The position numbers and the translations under genes are program-made. The notes beneath the pieces were generated by a model that worked only from the letters and a program-made list of their open reading frames with translations, did no database searches and was not told the DNA's origin. From the NCBI GenBank assembly GCA_028698335.1, contig JAQVDP010000001.1, forward strand, positions 310,001-374,000: a stretch of 64,000 nucleotides of DNA. Direction: 5' to 3'. This document shows, piece by piece, positions 27,756 to 36,019 of this stretch (the first letter of the stretch is position 1; every line of letters begins with the position of its first letter). This DNA comes from Nevskiales bacterium. GTDB lineage: Bacteria > Pseudomonadota > Gammaproteobacteria > Nevskiales > Nevskiaceae.

Positions 27756-28693
27756 GCTGCGCTCCTGACGTCTTCACCCGAGGTCAGTTCGACGAAGATC
27801 TCCTCCAGCGTGTGGGTCTGTGCCGCCAGCTCGTAGAGGCCCCAGTCCTGCTGCGCGGCCGCTGCGGCGATCGCGTCGCGCGGATCGGCCTGCTTCGCGC
27901 AGTCGATGCGGAAGCGGGTGTCGTCCAGGGCCGTGACCCTGGTCACGCCGTCGATCGCCTTGAGCTTGGCCGCGTCCGGCGGGCGTCGCAGGCCGACGAT
28001 CACCGCGCTGAAGTGGCCGGCGCGGGTGGCCTCGATCGAGTCGTTATAGACCACCTGCCCGCGCGCGATGATCATCACGCGGCCGCAGACCGCCTGGATC
28101 TCCGGCAGGATGTGGCTGGACAGGATCACGCTGTGATTGCGCCCGAGTTCGGCGATCAGATTGCGGATCTCGCGGATCTGGATCGGGTCGAGGCCGACGG
28201 TGGGTTCGTCCAGGATCACCACCGGCGGACGGTGGATGATCGCCTGGGCGATGCCGACGCGCTGCTGATAGCCCTTGGACAGATTGCCGACGAGGCGCGG
28301 GCCGACGTCACCGAGTCCGCAGTCGCGCTTGGCGGCGGCGACCGCCGCGGCGCGCTCGGGCTTGGCCACGCCATGCAGTCCGGCGCAGAAGCTCAGGTAT
28401 TCGTCGACGGTCAGTTCGGGGTAGACCGGCGGCTGTTCCGGCAGGTAGCCGAGGTGGCGCTTGGCGGCCTTGGGGTCCTCGTGCAGGACCACGCCACTGA
28501 TGGTGACACTGCCCGCGCTCGGCGACAGATTGCCGGTCAGCATCTTCATCGTGGTGGACTTGCCGGCGCCGTTGGGGCCGAGCAGTCCGAGAATCTCCCC
28601 CTTCCGCAGCGTGAGATTGAGATTCTCAACGGCAACGGTCGGCCCGTAGCGGCGCGTCAGTCCACGCGCCTCGATCAGGACTTCGCTTTCCAT
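27752..28693 (-). CDS. ABC transporter ATP-binding protein (GldA-like)
   Basis: A 313-residue ATPase with Walker A GPNGAGKST near residue 40, signature LSKGYQQRVGIAQA near 138 and Walker B VVILDEPTVGLDP near 160. The C-terminal extension after about 220 is usual for ABC-2 exporters. It is the first gene of the operon ATPase-permease-GldG-DUF4340. A hairpin at 28726-28750 lies in its leader. Confidence 0.92.
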   Translation of the reverse strand: MESEVLIEARGLTRRYGPTVAVENLNLTLRKGEILGLLGPNGAGKSTTMKMLTGNLSPSAGSVTISGVVLHEDPKAAKRHLGYLPEQPPVYPELTVDEYLSFCAGLHGVAKPERAAAVAAAKRDCGLGDVGPRLVGNLSKGYQQRVGIAQAIIHRPPVVILDEPTVGLDPIQIREIRNLIAELGRNHSVILSSHILPEIQAVCGRVMIIARGQVVYNDSIEATRAGHFSAVIVGLRRPPDAAKLKAIDGVTRVTALDDTRFRIDCAKQADPRDAIAAAAAQQDWGLYELAAQTHTLEEIFVELTSGEDVRSAA

Positions 28694-28725
28694 GTGTTCC
28701 GTATTTGTTGGTTGTGGAATGGACA

Positions 28726-28750
28726 GGCGCAGCCTGTGACCGGCTGCGCC
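28726..28750. other. Hairpin between acyltransferase and ABC operon
   Basis: GGCGCAGCC (28726-28734) pairs perfectly with GGCTGCGCC (28742-28750). It follows the acyltransferase stop by about 75 bases and precedes the ABC ATPase start by about 33, all on the minus strand. No T-tract is visible, so it may be a weak terminator or a leader structure. Confidence 0.35.
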
Positions 28751-28823
28751 GCGGATGAGTTCCGAAGGCGCTCGATTTTAGAGAGCGCCGGTGGGGGTGC
28801 AAGGCGCCGCAGCCCCGTTGCGC

Positions 28824-29687
28824 TCAGTAGATCCGTTCGGCTCTGGGCGGGCGCCGGCGGTAGCGCTTGTAGCTCCACCAGTACTGGTCCGGCCAGCGGC
28901 GGATGACGTCCTCGATGCTGCGGTTGAGCGCCGCGACGCCGGTGTCCGGATCGGCGATCTGCTCCGGAGCCGGCAGCAGATGCAGCCTGAAACGGCCGCC
29001 GGGCCGGCGTTCGGCGATGCAGTACCAGACCGGGGCGCCGCTGCGCGCGGCGAGCTTGGTCACCAGCTCGGTGGTATGCGCGGGGATGCCGAACAGCGGC
29101 GCGAACACGCCGGAACCGCGCGGTGGATCGTGATCCGGCAGGATGCCGATCATTTCCCGGCGCCGCAGGGCCGCCAGCAGATGCTTCACGCCGCCGGCGG
29201 TGGTCGGCACCAGCGTGGCGCCGAGGCGGGTCCGCCCTTCCAGCACCAGGGCTTCGAAATGCCCTTTCTGCGGCTTGTACAGCGAGGTCATGGCGCCGTG
29301 CGCCGAGCAGAACAGGCCGGCCAGCTCCCAGGCGCCGATATGCGGGCACAGCCAGATCACGCCCTGGCCGCGCGCGGCCAGTTCGCGCAGCTGGCGTGCG
29401 GCGGCGGCGTCCTCCAGCGCGCGCCGCAGCCGCGCCTCGGGGCCGAACCACAGCGCCGGTGCCTCGAGAATGGCGCAGACCATATGCACTAGACTGCGCC
29501 GGGCGACCTCGCGCCGGCGTTCGGCCGACAGCTCCGGCAGGCACAGTCGCAGGTGCAGCTCGGTAAGCTGTTTCTGGCGGTTCGGAAGGCGCCACAACAA
29601 TGCACCGATCCCGGCCGACACGGCGTGGATCAGGCGCAGCGGCAGGCGGCCGATCAGGGTCAGCGCGAGGTGCAGGAAGGCTTTCAT
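28824..29687 (-). CDS. LpxL/HtrB-family acyltransferase
   Basis: A 287-residue membrane-anchored acyltransferase of the lipid A biosynthesis family, acting at the inner face of the cytoplasmic membrane. It has a hydrophobic N-terminus (about 3-30), the HxxxxE/D motif in CPHIGAWELAGLF near residue 115 and the later PDHDPPRGSGVF and YWWSYKRYRRRP. It may add a late acyl chain to lipid A or serve another lipid; no other lpx gene is nearby. The ATG at 29687 is used. A leftward terminator 30 bases upstream isolates it from the preceding RNA candidate. Confidence 0.88.
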   Translation of the reverse strand: MKAFLHLALTLIGRLPLRLIHAVSAGIGALLWRLPNRQKQLTELHLRLCLPELSAERRREVARRSLVHMVCAILEAPALWFGPEARLRRALEDAAAARQLRELAARGQGVIWLCPHIGAWELAGLFCSAHGAMTSLYKPQKGHFEALVLEGRTRLGATLVPTTAGGVKHLLAALRRREMIGILPDHDPPRGSGVFAPLFGIPAHTTELVTKLAARSGAPVWYCIAERRPGGRFRLHLLPAPEQIADPDTGVAALNRSIEDVIRRWPDQYWWSYKRYRRRPPRAERIY

Positions 29688-29716
29688 CGCGCGCGATTGT
29701 GGCGGCGGCAGCGCGC

Positions 29717-29749
29717 AAAAAGAAAGACCCGACGGATGAAGGTCGGGTC
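29717..29749 (-). terminator. Leftward Rho-independent terminator upstream of the acyltransferase gene
   Basis: GACCCGAC (29726-29733) pairs perfectly with GTCGGGTC (29742-29749). On the minus strand the hairpin is followed by TTTCTTTTT. It lies 30 bases before the acyltransferase start and reads toward it, so it ends a separate short transcript or acts as an attenuator. Confidence 0.7.
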
Positions 29750-29852
29750 CAAGGGAGGAGGAAAAACCATGTTGCGAACCACAGCCCGCCAAAAATGGTG
29801 CGCTGCGGCAACACAACGACAGTTTGGGTGTTGGCGCTGGGGGCGACTGTCG
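29717..29852 (-). ncRNA. Candidate minus-strand structured RNA between dtd and the acyltransferase gene
   Basis: Reading leftward, the region folds into CGACAGT/ACTGTCG (29846-29852 with 29817-29823), then a hairpin over 29771-29812 with stem CCGCAGC/GCTGTGG closed by GTTG/CAAC, then the terminator. The second stem has a G-U pair on the minus strand but an A-C mismatch on the plus strand, favouring the minus strand as the RNA. No convincing promoter was found near 29860-29900. It may be an sRNA or an attenuated leader of the acyltransferase gene. A plus-strand short ORF overlaps it. Confidence 0.4.
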
Positions 29853-29876
29853 GGAGTTCGCCTCGCCGCCGTGTAA
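29769..29876 (+). CDS. Possible 35-residue leader peptide upstream of dtd
   Basis: GGGAGGAGG lies seven bases before an ATG that opens a 35-codon frame rich in Arg, Ala and Trp (MLRTTARQKWCAAATQRQFG...). It ends 18 bases before the dtd start. The Shine-Dalgarno sequence is the strongest in the neighbourhood, yet the peptide has no recognised family. An in-frame ATG at 29735 would lengthen it to 46-47 residues. It overlaps the minus-strand RNA candidate, so the purine-rich stretch may instead belong to that RNA. Confidence 0.3.
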   Translation: MLRTTARQKWCAAATQRQFGCWRWGRLSGVRLAAV

Positions 29877-29894
29877 GAAAATTCTGAACCTTGA

Positions 29895-30335
29895 ATGATC
29901 GGTCTATTACAGCGTGTCACTGAAGCTGCGGTTCGCGTCGACGGCGAACTGGTGGGTGAAATCGGCGTCGGCCTGCTGGTCCTGGTGGGGGTCCAGCGCG
30001 ACGACGGCCCGCCGCAGGCGGCGCGATTGCTCGAACGCCTGCTGGGGTATCGCGTGTTCGCGGACGAGGTCGGGCGCATGAACCGCAGCCTGCGCGACAC
30101 CGGTGGCGGACTGCTGCTGGTGCCGCAGTTCACGCTCGCGGCCGACACCCGCAAGGGCACGCGCGCGGGGTTCTCGACCGCGGCCGAGCCGGAGCGGGCC
30201 CGCGAGCTGTTCGGGCACCTCGTCGGGCTGGCGCGGGCCGCGCACCCGCTGGTCGCAACGGGGCGGTTCGGCGCCGACATGAAGGTCAGCCTCGTCAACG
30301 ACGGCCCGGTGACCTTCTGGCTGGAAACCGCCTGA
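29895..30335 (+). CDS. dtd: D-aminoacyl-tRNA deacylase
   Basis: Dtd recycles tRNAs mischarged with D-amino acids or glycine. The 146-residue product has MIGLLQRVTEAAVRVDGE at the start, the first active-site motif as VPQFTLAADTRKG (Pro in place of the usual Ser of SQFTL, while the key Gln, Thr and Leu remain) and the cross-subunit NDGPVTF motif near the end. Length is normal. It lies about 110 bases before hisB on the same strand. Confidence 0.95.
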   Translation: MIGLLQRVTEAAVRVDGELVGEIGVGLLVLVGVQRDDGPPQAARLLERLLGYRVFADEVGRMNRSLRDTGGGLLLVPQFTLAADTRKGTRAGFSTAAEPERARELFGHLVGLARAAHPLVATGRFGADMKVSLVNDGPVTFWLETA

Positions 30336-30392
30336 GTCCGCCCGGCGCGGTGGCGCCGGAACCGGCCGGAACGACCGAATGACGCGCCATGG

Positions 30393-30421
30393 TTCATTTT
30401 CGATAGGGCCGGGAGTACCAT
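30393..30421 (+). promoter_or_regulatory. Possible promoter of the hisB cluster
   Basis: TTCATT (30393-30398) and TACCAT (30416-30421) are 17 bases apart and 27 bases before hisB. Matches are only moderate, 3/6 and 4/6. Confidence 0.3.
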
Positions 30422-30448
30422 TGGCGCCCCTTTTGGCCGGTCCCGGCG

Positions 30449-31042
30449 ATGTCAGCACGTAGCGCCAGCGTCGAACGCAACACCCGCGAGACGCAGATTC
30501 GAGTGGAACTGAACCTCGACGGTTCGGGCGAGTCGCATTTCGCGACGGGGATCCCGTTCCTCGATCACATGCTCGATCAGGTGGCGCGGCACGGGCTGAT
30601 CGACCTCAAGGTCGAGGCCGATGGCGACCGCCACATCGACGATCACCACACCGTCGAGGATCTCGGCATCACCCTGGGCATGGCCTTCGACCGCGCGGTC
30701 GGCGACAAGAAGGGCGTCGTCCGCTACGGCCACAGCTATGTGCCGCTGGACGAGGCGCTGTCGCGCGTCGTCGTGGATCTGTCGGGGCGCCCCGGTCTCG
30801 AATACCACGTCGAGTTTCCGCGCGCGCGCATCGGCGATTTCGACGTCGACCTGTTCCGCGAATTCTTCCAGGGCTTCGTCAATCACGCCAAGGTCACGCT
30901 GCATATCGACAGCCTGCGCGGCCGCAACGCGCACCACATCATCGAAACGGTGTTCAAGGCCTTCGGCCGCGCGCTGCGCATGGCGGTGACCGCCGATCCG
31001 CGCATGGGCGACATCACGCCGTCCACCAAGGGCAGCCTCTAG
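30449..31042 (+). CDS. hisB: Imidazoleglycerol-phosphate dehydratase
   Basis: HisB removes water from imidazoleglycerol phosphate in histidine synthesis. The 197-residue enzyme has the metal-binding repeats [36 protein letters not shown] and [11 protein letters not shown]. It is the monofunctional form, without the N-terminal histidinol-phosphatase domain of Escherichia coli HisB. It starts a histidine gene group (hisB, hisH, hisA, hisF, hisE) in pathway-related order. Confidence 0.97.
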   Translation: MSARSASVERNTRETQIRVELNLDGSGESHFATGIPFLDHMLDQVARHGLIDLKVEADGDRHIDDHHTVEDLGITLGMAFDRAVGDKKGVVRYGHSYVPLDEALSRVVVDLSGRPGLEYHVEFPRARIGDFDVDLFREFFQGFVNHAKVTLHIDSLRGRNAHHIIETVFKAFGRALRMAVTADPRMGDITPSTKGSL

Positions 31043-31086
31043 CTCAGCAGGCGACGCGCCCGTCGATCCTTCAGCGATTCTTCACT

Positions 31087-31728
31087 ATGGCAGCAGCAAT
31101 CGGCGTTATCGACTACGGCATGGGCAACCTCCACTCGCTCGGCAAGGCGCTGGAGCGGGTGTCGGCGTCCAGCCGCTTGGTGATCAGCTACGACCCCGAG
31201 GAACTGATGAACTGCGACCGCCTGGTGCTGCCGGGCGTCGGCGGCGTGCGCGAGTGCATGAACGAGCTGCGTCGCCTCGAACTCAATGAAATGGTGGTCG
31301 AGGCGGCACGCAACAAGCCGACCCTCGGCATCTGCCTCGGCATGCAGGTGATGCTCGAGTGGAGCGACGAGAACGAGGGCGTTCCGGCGCTGGGACTGTT
31401 CCCGGGCAAGGTCGTGCGTTTCCCCGATCCGAAGCCGGACGGCGATGGCGAGCGGCTCAAGGTGCCGCACATGGGCTGGAACCGCGTGCGCCAGACCCAG
31501 GATCATCCGATCTGGTCCGGAGTCCCCGACGATTCCTGGTTCTACTTCGTGCACAGCTATCACGCGCAGCCGAGCAACCCGGATCACGTGCTCGGGCTGA
31601 GTCAGTATCCGAACGACTTCGCGGCCGCCGTCGCGCGCGACAATATCGTGGCGTTCCAGTTTCATCCGGAAAAGTCGCAGAACCTGGGCATGATGCTGCT
31701 GGCCAACTTCACGCACTGGGATCCCTAG
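31087..31728 (+). CDS. hisH: Imidazole glycerol phosphate synthase glutaminase subunit
   Basis: HisH supplies ammonia from glutamine to HisF. The class I amidotransferase triad is visible: Cys in GICLGMQ near residue 80, and His/Glu in QFHPEKSQ near 195. PGVGGVREC and HMGWN are also typical. At 213 residues it is full length. It lies 44 bases after hisB. Confidence 0.96.
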   Translation: MAAAIGVIDYGMGNLHSLGKALERVSASSRLVISYDPEELMNCDRLVLPGVGGVRECMNELRRLELNEMVVEAARNKPTLGICLGMQVMLEWSDENEGVPALGLFPGKVVRFPDPKPDGDGERLKVPHMGWNRVRQTQDHPIWSGVPDDSWFYFVHSYHAQPSNPDHVLGLSQYPNDFAAAVARDNIVAFQFHPEKSQNLGMMLLANFTHWDP

Positions 31729-31841
31729 ACCGACCGACGCATGCGCCAGCGGCCGCGAACCCGCCTTTCGGTAGGGTTGCGTGCGCCGCGCCAATTAGGG
31801 CAGAGTTCGGACAAAGTCAGGACTTCAAACCCTTACGCCAA

Positions 31842-31856
31842 GCCTTGAGTCAAGGC
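31842..31856. promoter_or_regulatory. Palindrome in the hisH-hisA spacer
   Basis: GCCTTGAGTCAAGGC is a perfect inverted repeat with a one-base centre. It sits in the unusually long 171-base gap between hisH and hisA, about 43 bases before hisA, and could be an operator or leader hairpin. Nothing else clear was seen in this gap. Confidence 0.3.
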
Positions 31857-31899
31857 CGAGACCGAACAGACCGCTTCCCACCTGACCAATTCCCCAACG

Positions 31900-32625
31900 A
31901 TGTTGTTGATTCCCGCAATTGATTTGAAGGGCGGCCAATGCGTGCGTTTGCGCCAGGGCCGGATGGATGACGTGACGGTCTTTTCGGACGATCCGGCGAC
32001 GATCGCCAAGCGTTGGGCCGACGAGGGTGCGGAACGCATCCACGTGGTCGACCTTGACGGCGCGGTCAAGGGCCAGCCGGTCAACATCAAGGTCGTCGAG
32101 GACATCGCCGCGGCCGTCGACGTGCCGGTGCAGGTCGGTGGCGGCGTGCGCGAGGAAGAGACCGTCCAGCACTACCTCAATGCCGGCGTGCAGTTCGTCA
32201 TCATCGGCACCAAGGCGGTCAATGCGCCGCACTTCCTGCACGACCTGTGTCTGGAGTTTCCGCGGCACATCATCGTCAGCCTCGATGCCAAGGACGGCCG
32301 CGTCGCGCTCAACGGCTGGGCCAAGCTGACCGGTCACGACGTGATCGAGACCGCGCTGCACTGCGAGCGCGACGGTGTCGAGGCGATCATCTACACCGAC
32401 ATCGCCCGCGACGGCATGATGCAGGGCTTCAACGTCGAGTCGACCCGCAATCTGGCGCGGGCGCTGAAGACCCCGGTGCTCGCCTCCGGCGGCGTCAGCA
32501 GTCTCGACGACATCCGCCGTCTGAAGGATCTCGAGAACGACGGGGTCGGCGGTGCCGTGATCGGCCGTGCCCTGTACGAGGGCAGCCTCGACTTCAAGGA
32601 AGCGGTCAAGATCGCCCGCGCCTGA
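31900..32625 (+). CDS. hisA: Phosphoribosylformimino-5-aminoimidazole carboxamide ribotide isomerase
   Basis: HisA is the beta/alpha-barrel isomerase acting before HisHF. It begins LLIPAIDLKGGQCVRLRQGR, with the catalytic Asp in AIDLKGG. VQVGGGVREE and the second Asp near IIYTDIARDGMMQG are present, with phosphate-binding GG motifs SGGVSS and GAVIGRALYEG. It is 241 residues. The long gap upstream suggests it may have its own promoter. Confidence 0.97.
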   Translation: MLLIPAIDLKGGQCVRLRQGRMDDVTVFSDDPATIAKRWADEGAERIHVVDLDGAVKGQPVNIKVVEDIAAAVDVPVQVGGGVREEETVQHYLNAGVQFVIIGTKAVNAPHFLHDLCLEFPRHIIVSLDAKDGRVALNGWAKLTGHDVIETALHCERDGVEAIIYTDIARDGMMQGFNVESTRNLARALKTPVLASGGVSSLDDIRRLKDLENDGVGGAVIGRALYEGSLDFKEAVKIARA

Positions 32626-32706
32626 CGCGGATCTGGCCGATGCCCGGGTAACGTCCGTTCAGAAGTTGCCGTAACCCCCACCGATTCTCGATTCCTGGTT
32701 CGACCC

Positions 32707-33477
32707 GTGCTAGCCAAACGCATCATCCCCTGCCTTGATATCGACCGCGGCCGCGTGGTCAAGGGCGTCCGCTTCCAGGACGTGCAGGACGCCGGCGATC
32801 CGGTCGAGGTGGCGCGCAAGTACGACTACCAGGGGGCCGACGAGCTGGTGTTCCTCGACATCACCGCCAGCCACGAGGACCGCCCGATCCTGTTCCAGAC
32901 GGTCGAGCAGGTCGCCCGCGAGATCTACATTCCGCTGACGGTCGGCGGCGGCGTCCGCACCTGTGCCGACGTCCGCGCCCTGCTCTCGGCCGGCGCCGAC
33001 AAGGTCAGCATCAACACCGCCGCGGTCGAGAACCCCGGCTTCGTCACCGAGGCCGGCGGCCGCTACGGCGTGCAGTGCATCGTCGTGGCGATCGACGCCA
33101 AGCGCGTCAACAAGAAGAAGGAACCGCCGCGCTGGGAGGTGTTCACCCACGGCGGCCGTCGCGCCACCGGCATCGATGCGATCGAATGGGCGCAGAAGAT
33201 GGTCGAACACGGCGCCGGCGAACTGCTCGTGACCAGCATGGACCGGGACGGGACCAAGGCCGGCTACGACAACGAGCTGCTGCGCGCGATCTCCGACACG
33301 GTCGCGGTTCCGCTGATTGCGTCCGGTGGTGTCGGCACACTGGATCATCTGTACGAAGGCCTCGAAGAGGGCCGGGCCGACGCGGTGCTGGCCGCCAGCA
33401 TCTTTCACCAGGGAACCTACACGGTCGGTGCCGCCAAAGAGTTTCTCGATGGCCGCGGCGTCCGGGTTCGCATCTGA
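32707..33477 (+). CDS. hisF: Imidazole glycerol phosphate synthase cyclase subunit
   Basis: HisF makes imidazoleglycerol phosphate and AICAR with ammonia from His[21 protein letters not shown] carries the first catalytic Asp, and [22 protein letters not shown] (second Asp) and ASGGVGT the others. It is 256 residues and begins with GTG at 32707. It lies 81 bases after hisA. Confidence 0.97.
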   Translation: MLAKRIIPCLDIDRGRVVKGVRFQDVQDAGDPVEVARKYDYQGADELVFLDITASHEDRPILFQTVEQVAREIYIPLTVGGGVRTCADVRALLSAGADKVSINTAAVENPGFVTEAGGRYGVQCIVVAIDAKRVNKKKEPPRWEVFTHGGRRATGIDAIEWAQKMVEHGAGELLVTSMDRDGTKAGYDNELLRAISDTVAVPLIASGGVGTLDHLYEGLEEGRADAVLAASIFHQGTYTVGAAKEFLDGRGVRVRI

Positions 33478-33518
33478 GCGGCGTGCGGCGTAATATGATG
33501 CCGAACGGTCATACGGTT

Positions 33519-33857
33519 ATGGCAGACTCGAAACTTCCGGCTGACGTCCTCGACGAGCTGTATCGCGTCCTCGAAGCACGCAAAGGTGCCGATCCGGATA
33601 CGTCGTACGTTGCCAGTCTGTATGCCCGCGGCGTGGACCGGATTCTGAAGAAAATCGGGGAAGAGGCGGCCGAGACACTGATCGCCGCGAAGAACCCCGA
33701 CGACGAAGAGCTGGTCCATGAGCTGGCGGACCTGTGGTTTCACACGCTGGTCCTGCTGTCGCATCGCGATCTGCCGCTGAGCCGGCTGACCGACGAGCTG
33801 GCACGCCGCTTCGGTACTTCGGGCCACGCCGAGAAGGCGGCCCGCACAAACGATTGA
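33519..33857 (+). CDS. hisE: Phosphoribosyl-ATP pyrophosphatase
   Basis: HisE removes pyrophosphate from phosphoribosyl-ATP, an early step of histidine synthesis. The 112-residue product has the helical MazG-like core: SYVASLYARGVDRILKKIGEEAAETLIAAK, with the metal-binding Glu residues in GEEAAE, then VHELADLWFHTLVLL. In-frame ATG codons at 33495 and 33498 are alternative starts. HisI, the usual partner or fusion domain, is absent from this cluster. tatA follows after 12 bases, as in the hisIE-tatABC arrangement of pseudomonads. Confidence 0.93.
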   Translation: MADSKLPADVLDELYRVLEARKGADPDTSYVASLYARGVDRILKKIGEEAAETLIAAKNPDDEELVHELADLWFHTLVLLSHRDLPLSRLTDELARRFGTSGHAEKAARTND

Positions 33858-33869
33858 GAGGTAGAGACC

Positions 33870-34106
33870 ATGGGTTCCCTGAGTATTGGACATTGGCTGA
33901 TCGTGCTGGTCATCGTGCTGCTGATCTTCGGCACGAAGAAACTCCGCAACCTGGGCGGTGATCTGGGCGGCGCGATCAAGAACTTCAAGCAGTCGATGAA
34001 GGAAGGCGAGCAGGACGCCGAGGCGTCGATGCGCCAGCTGTCCGCCGACGAGAACGCGGCGCAGCAGCAGAAGACCGCCGAACAGAAGCAGAACGAGAAG
34101 GTCTGA
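33870..34106 (+). CDS. tatA: Sec-independent translocase protein TatA
   Basis: A 78-residue TatA: short N-terminal tail, one transmembrane helix (about residues 7-21), the [21 protein letters not shown] amphipathic helix, then a charged tail. TatA oligomers form the twin-arginine translocation pore. GAGAGGTAGAGACC before the ATG gives a good ribosome-binding site. First of tatABC. Confidence 0.96.
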   Translation: MGSLSIGHWLIVLVIVLLIFGTKKLRNLGGDLGGAIKNFKQSMKEGEQDAEASMRQLSADENAAQQQKTAEQKQNEKV

Positions 34107-34146
34107 TCCCAGCGGCCATCCGCCGGTCCAGACACCACACACGTCC

Positions 34147-34473
34147 ATGTTCGACATCGGTTTCACCGAGCTGCTGATCTGCTTCATCATCGCCCTGGTC
34201 GTGCTCGGGCCCGAGAAGCTTCCGGGTCTGGCGCGGACCATCGGGCGATGGTCCGGCCAGGCGCGCGGCTATGTCCGCAATCTGACCGCAGAGCTTGATC
34301 GCGAGGCCAAGCTGGCGGATCTGAAGAAACAGCTCGATGACGCCAAGCGAGCGGTTCAGACGGAAACCCAGTCGATGGAAAGCTCGGTCCGCCAGTTTGC
34401 CGCGGAGGCCGAGAAGCAGGCCGAACACACCATCGAACAGAAGGCCGACAAGGACCTTCCGCCCAAGTCATGA
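34147..34473 (+). CDS. tatB: Sec-independent translocase protein TatB
   Basis: A 108-residue TatB with MFDIGFTELLICFIIALVVLGPEKLP, carrying the conserved Glu in the membrane helix and the GPEKLP hinge, followed by a long amphipathic helix. TatB with TatC receives substrates with twin-arginine signals. It lies 40 bases after tatA and nine before tatC. Confidence 0.96.
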   Translation: MFDIGFTELLICFIIALVVLGPEKLPGLARTIGRWSGQARGYVRNLTAELDREAKLADLKKQLDDAKRAVQTETQSMESSVRQFAAEAEKQAEHTIEQKADKDLPPKS

Positions 34474-34482
34474 TCCGCATCC

Positions 34483-35247
34483 ATGTCCGAGGACGATAAG
34501 ACTTCCAACGAACAGCCGCTGATCGCCCACCTGCTGGAACTGCGCGATCGGCTGCTGAAGATCGTCTGGGGCGTCCTGCTGGTGTTCCTGCCGCTGACCT
34601 TCGTCGCCAAGCAGCTCTACGCGTGGCTGGCGCAGCCGCTGCTGGAACTGCTGCCACCGGGCGCGTCGATGATCGCGACCGAGGTCGCCTCGCCGTTCTT
34701 CACGCCGATCAAGTTCGCCGCGCTGGTGGCGTTCGTGATCGCCGTGCCGTGGGTGCTGTATCAGGTCTGGGCCTTCGTCGCGCCGGGTCTGTACAAGAAC
34801 GAACGGCGTCTGGTGGTGCCGTTGATGACGTCGAGCACCCTGCTGTTCTACGGCGGCATCGCCTTCGCCTATTTCCTGGTGCTGCCGACGGTGTTCCGTT
34901 TCATCATCGGCATCGCGCCCGAGGGCGTCGAGGTGATGACCGACATCGCCAAGTATCTCGATTTCGTCCTCGGGATCTTTCTGGCCTTCGGCGTCGCCTT
35001 CGAGACACCGGTGGCGATGGTCCTGATGGTCAAGACCGGCTTCATCACGCCGGCCAAGCTCGCCGCCAAGCGCGAATACGTCGTCGTCGGCGCCTTCGTG
35101 CTGGCCGCCGTGATCACGCCGCCGGACATCGTTTCGCAGATCATGCTTGCGGTTCCGGTCTACCTGCTCTATGAAGTGGGCATCATCGCGGCGCGCATCC
35201 TGGTGCCGGGTAGCCGCGAGGTCGAGCAGCAGGAAAGCGAAGGCTGA
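34483..35247 (+). CDS. tatC: Sec-independent translocase protein TatC
   Basis: A 254-residue six-helix protein. The N-terminal HLLELRDRLLKI motif is the TatC signature; the periplasmic/membrane Glu and FAFVAPGLYKNERR, and the late ITPPDIVSQIMLAVPVYLLYE segment, are all family features. TatC recognises the twin-arginine signal. It ends the his-tat group. Confidence 0.97.
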   Translation: MSEDDKTSNEQPLIAHLLELRDRLLKIVWGVLLVFLPLTFVAKQLYAWLAQPLLELLPPGASMIATEVASPFFTPIKFAALVAFVIAVPWVLYQVWAFVAPGLYKNERRLVVPLMTSSTLLFYGGIAFAYFLVLPTVFRFIIGIAPEGVEVMTDIAKYLDFVLGIFLAFGVAFETPVAMVLMVKTGFITPAKLAAKREYVVVGAFVLAAVITPPDIVSQIMLAVPVYLLYEVGIIAARILVPGSREVEQQESEG

Positions 35248-35326
35248 TCCGGCACCGGACCTGCGCGTGGCTGCGCGCGACCCGAATCGGCCCATCGGCC
35301 GCTCATGGTGACGGAGATCCGAACCG

Positions 35327-36019
35327 GTGCACGTTCTGCTCGTAGAAGATCACGCCGACTTGGCGGCGACCATTGGGGATTACCTGGAGGCGCGCGGCCA
35401 TACCGTCGACTTCGCCTACGACGGCCGCAGCGGCCTGCAGTCCGCCACCCATTCGATCTTCGATGTCATCATCCTCGACCGCATGCTGCCGGGGATGGAC
35501 GGCACCGAACTCTGCCGGCAGCTGCGCGGCGATGCCGGCGTGGCCACTCCGGTCCTGATGCTGACCGCGCTGGACACCGTCACCAATCGTGTCGAGGGCC
35601 TCGACGCCGGTGCCGACGACTATCTGGTCAAGCCGTTCGCGATGGCCGAACTCGAGGCGCGCCTGCAGGCGATGCACCGGCGCGCCAGCGGCACCGTCGC
35701 CAACCAGCGACTGCAGGTCGGCGATCTGGTCTACGATCCCCGCACCCGTGAGGCGCAGCGCGCCGGTCAGGCGATCGCGCTGAATCCGACGACGCGCAAG
35801 ATCCTCGAGTTCCTGATGCGACAGACCCATCGCGTCGTCACCCGCGAGGAGCTCGAACGTCTGTTGTGGGGCGACGACCTGCCCGACGGCGACGTGCTGC
35901 GCGCCCACATGCACGTGCTGCGCGCCGCGGTCGACCGGCCGTTCGAGGACAAGCTGTTGCACACGGTGCGCGGCGCGGGCTACCGGCTGGCGCCGGCCGA
36001 CGGCGGCGAGCGCGGGTGA
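35327..36019 (+). CDS. OmpR/PhoB-family response regulator
   Basis: A 230-residue regulator. The receiver domain has acidic residues in VEDHADL, the phospho-accepting Asp in ILDRMLPGMDG near residue 51 and Lys in LVKPF near 102. A winged-helix DNA-binding domain follows (HRVVTREELERLLWGDD; VRGAGYRL). The receiver resembles ColR/QseB-type regulators. It starts with GTG at 35327, with GGAG upstream. Its stop overlaps the kinase start as GTGA. Its target genes may include the facing ABC operon or the exported-protein gene, an inference from position. Confidence 0.92.
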   Translation: MHVLLVEDHADLAATIGDYLEARGHTVDFAYDGRSGLQSATHSIFDVIILDRMLPGMDGTELCRQLRGDAGVATPVLMLTALDTVTNRVEGLDAGADDYLVKPFAMAELEARLQAMHRRASGTVANQRLQVGDLVYDPRTREAQRAGQAIALNPTTRKILEFLMRQTHRVVTREELERLLWGDDLPDGDVLRAHMHVLRAAVDRPFEDKLLHTVRGAGYRLAPADGGERG

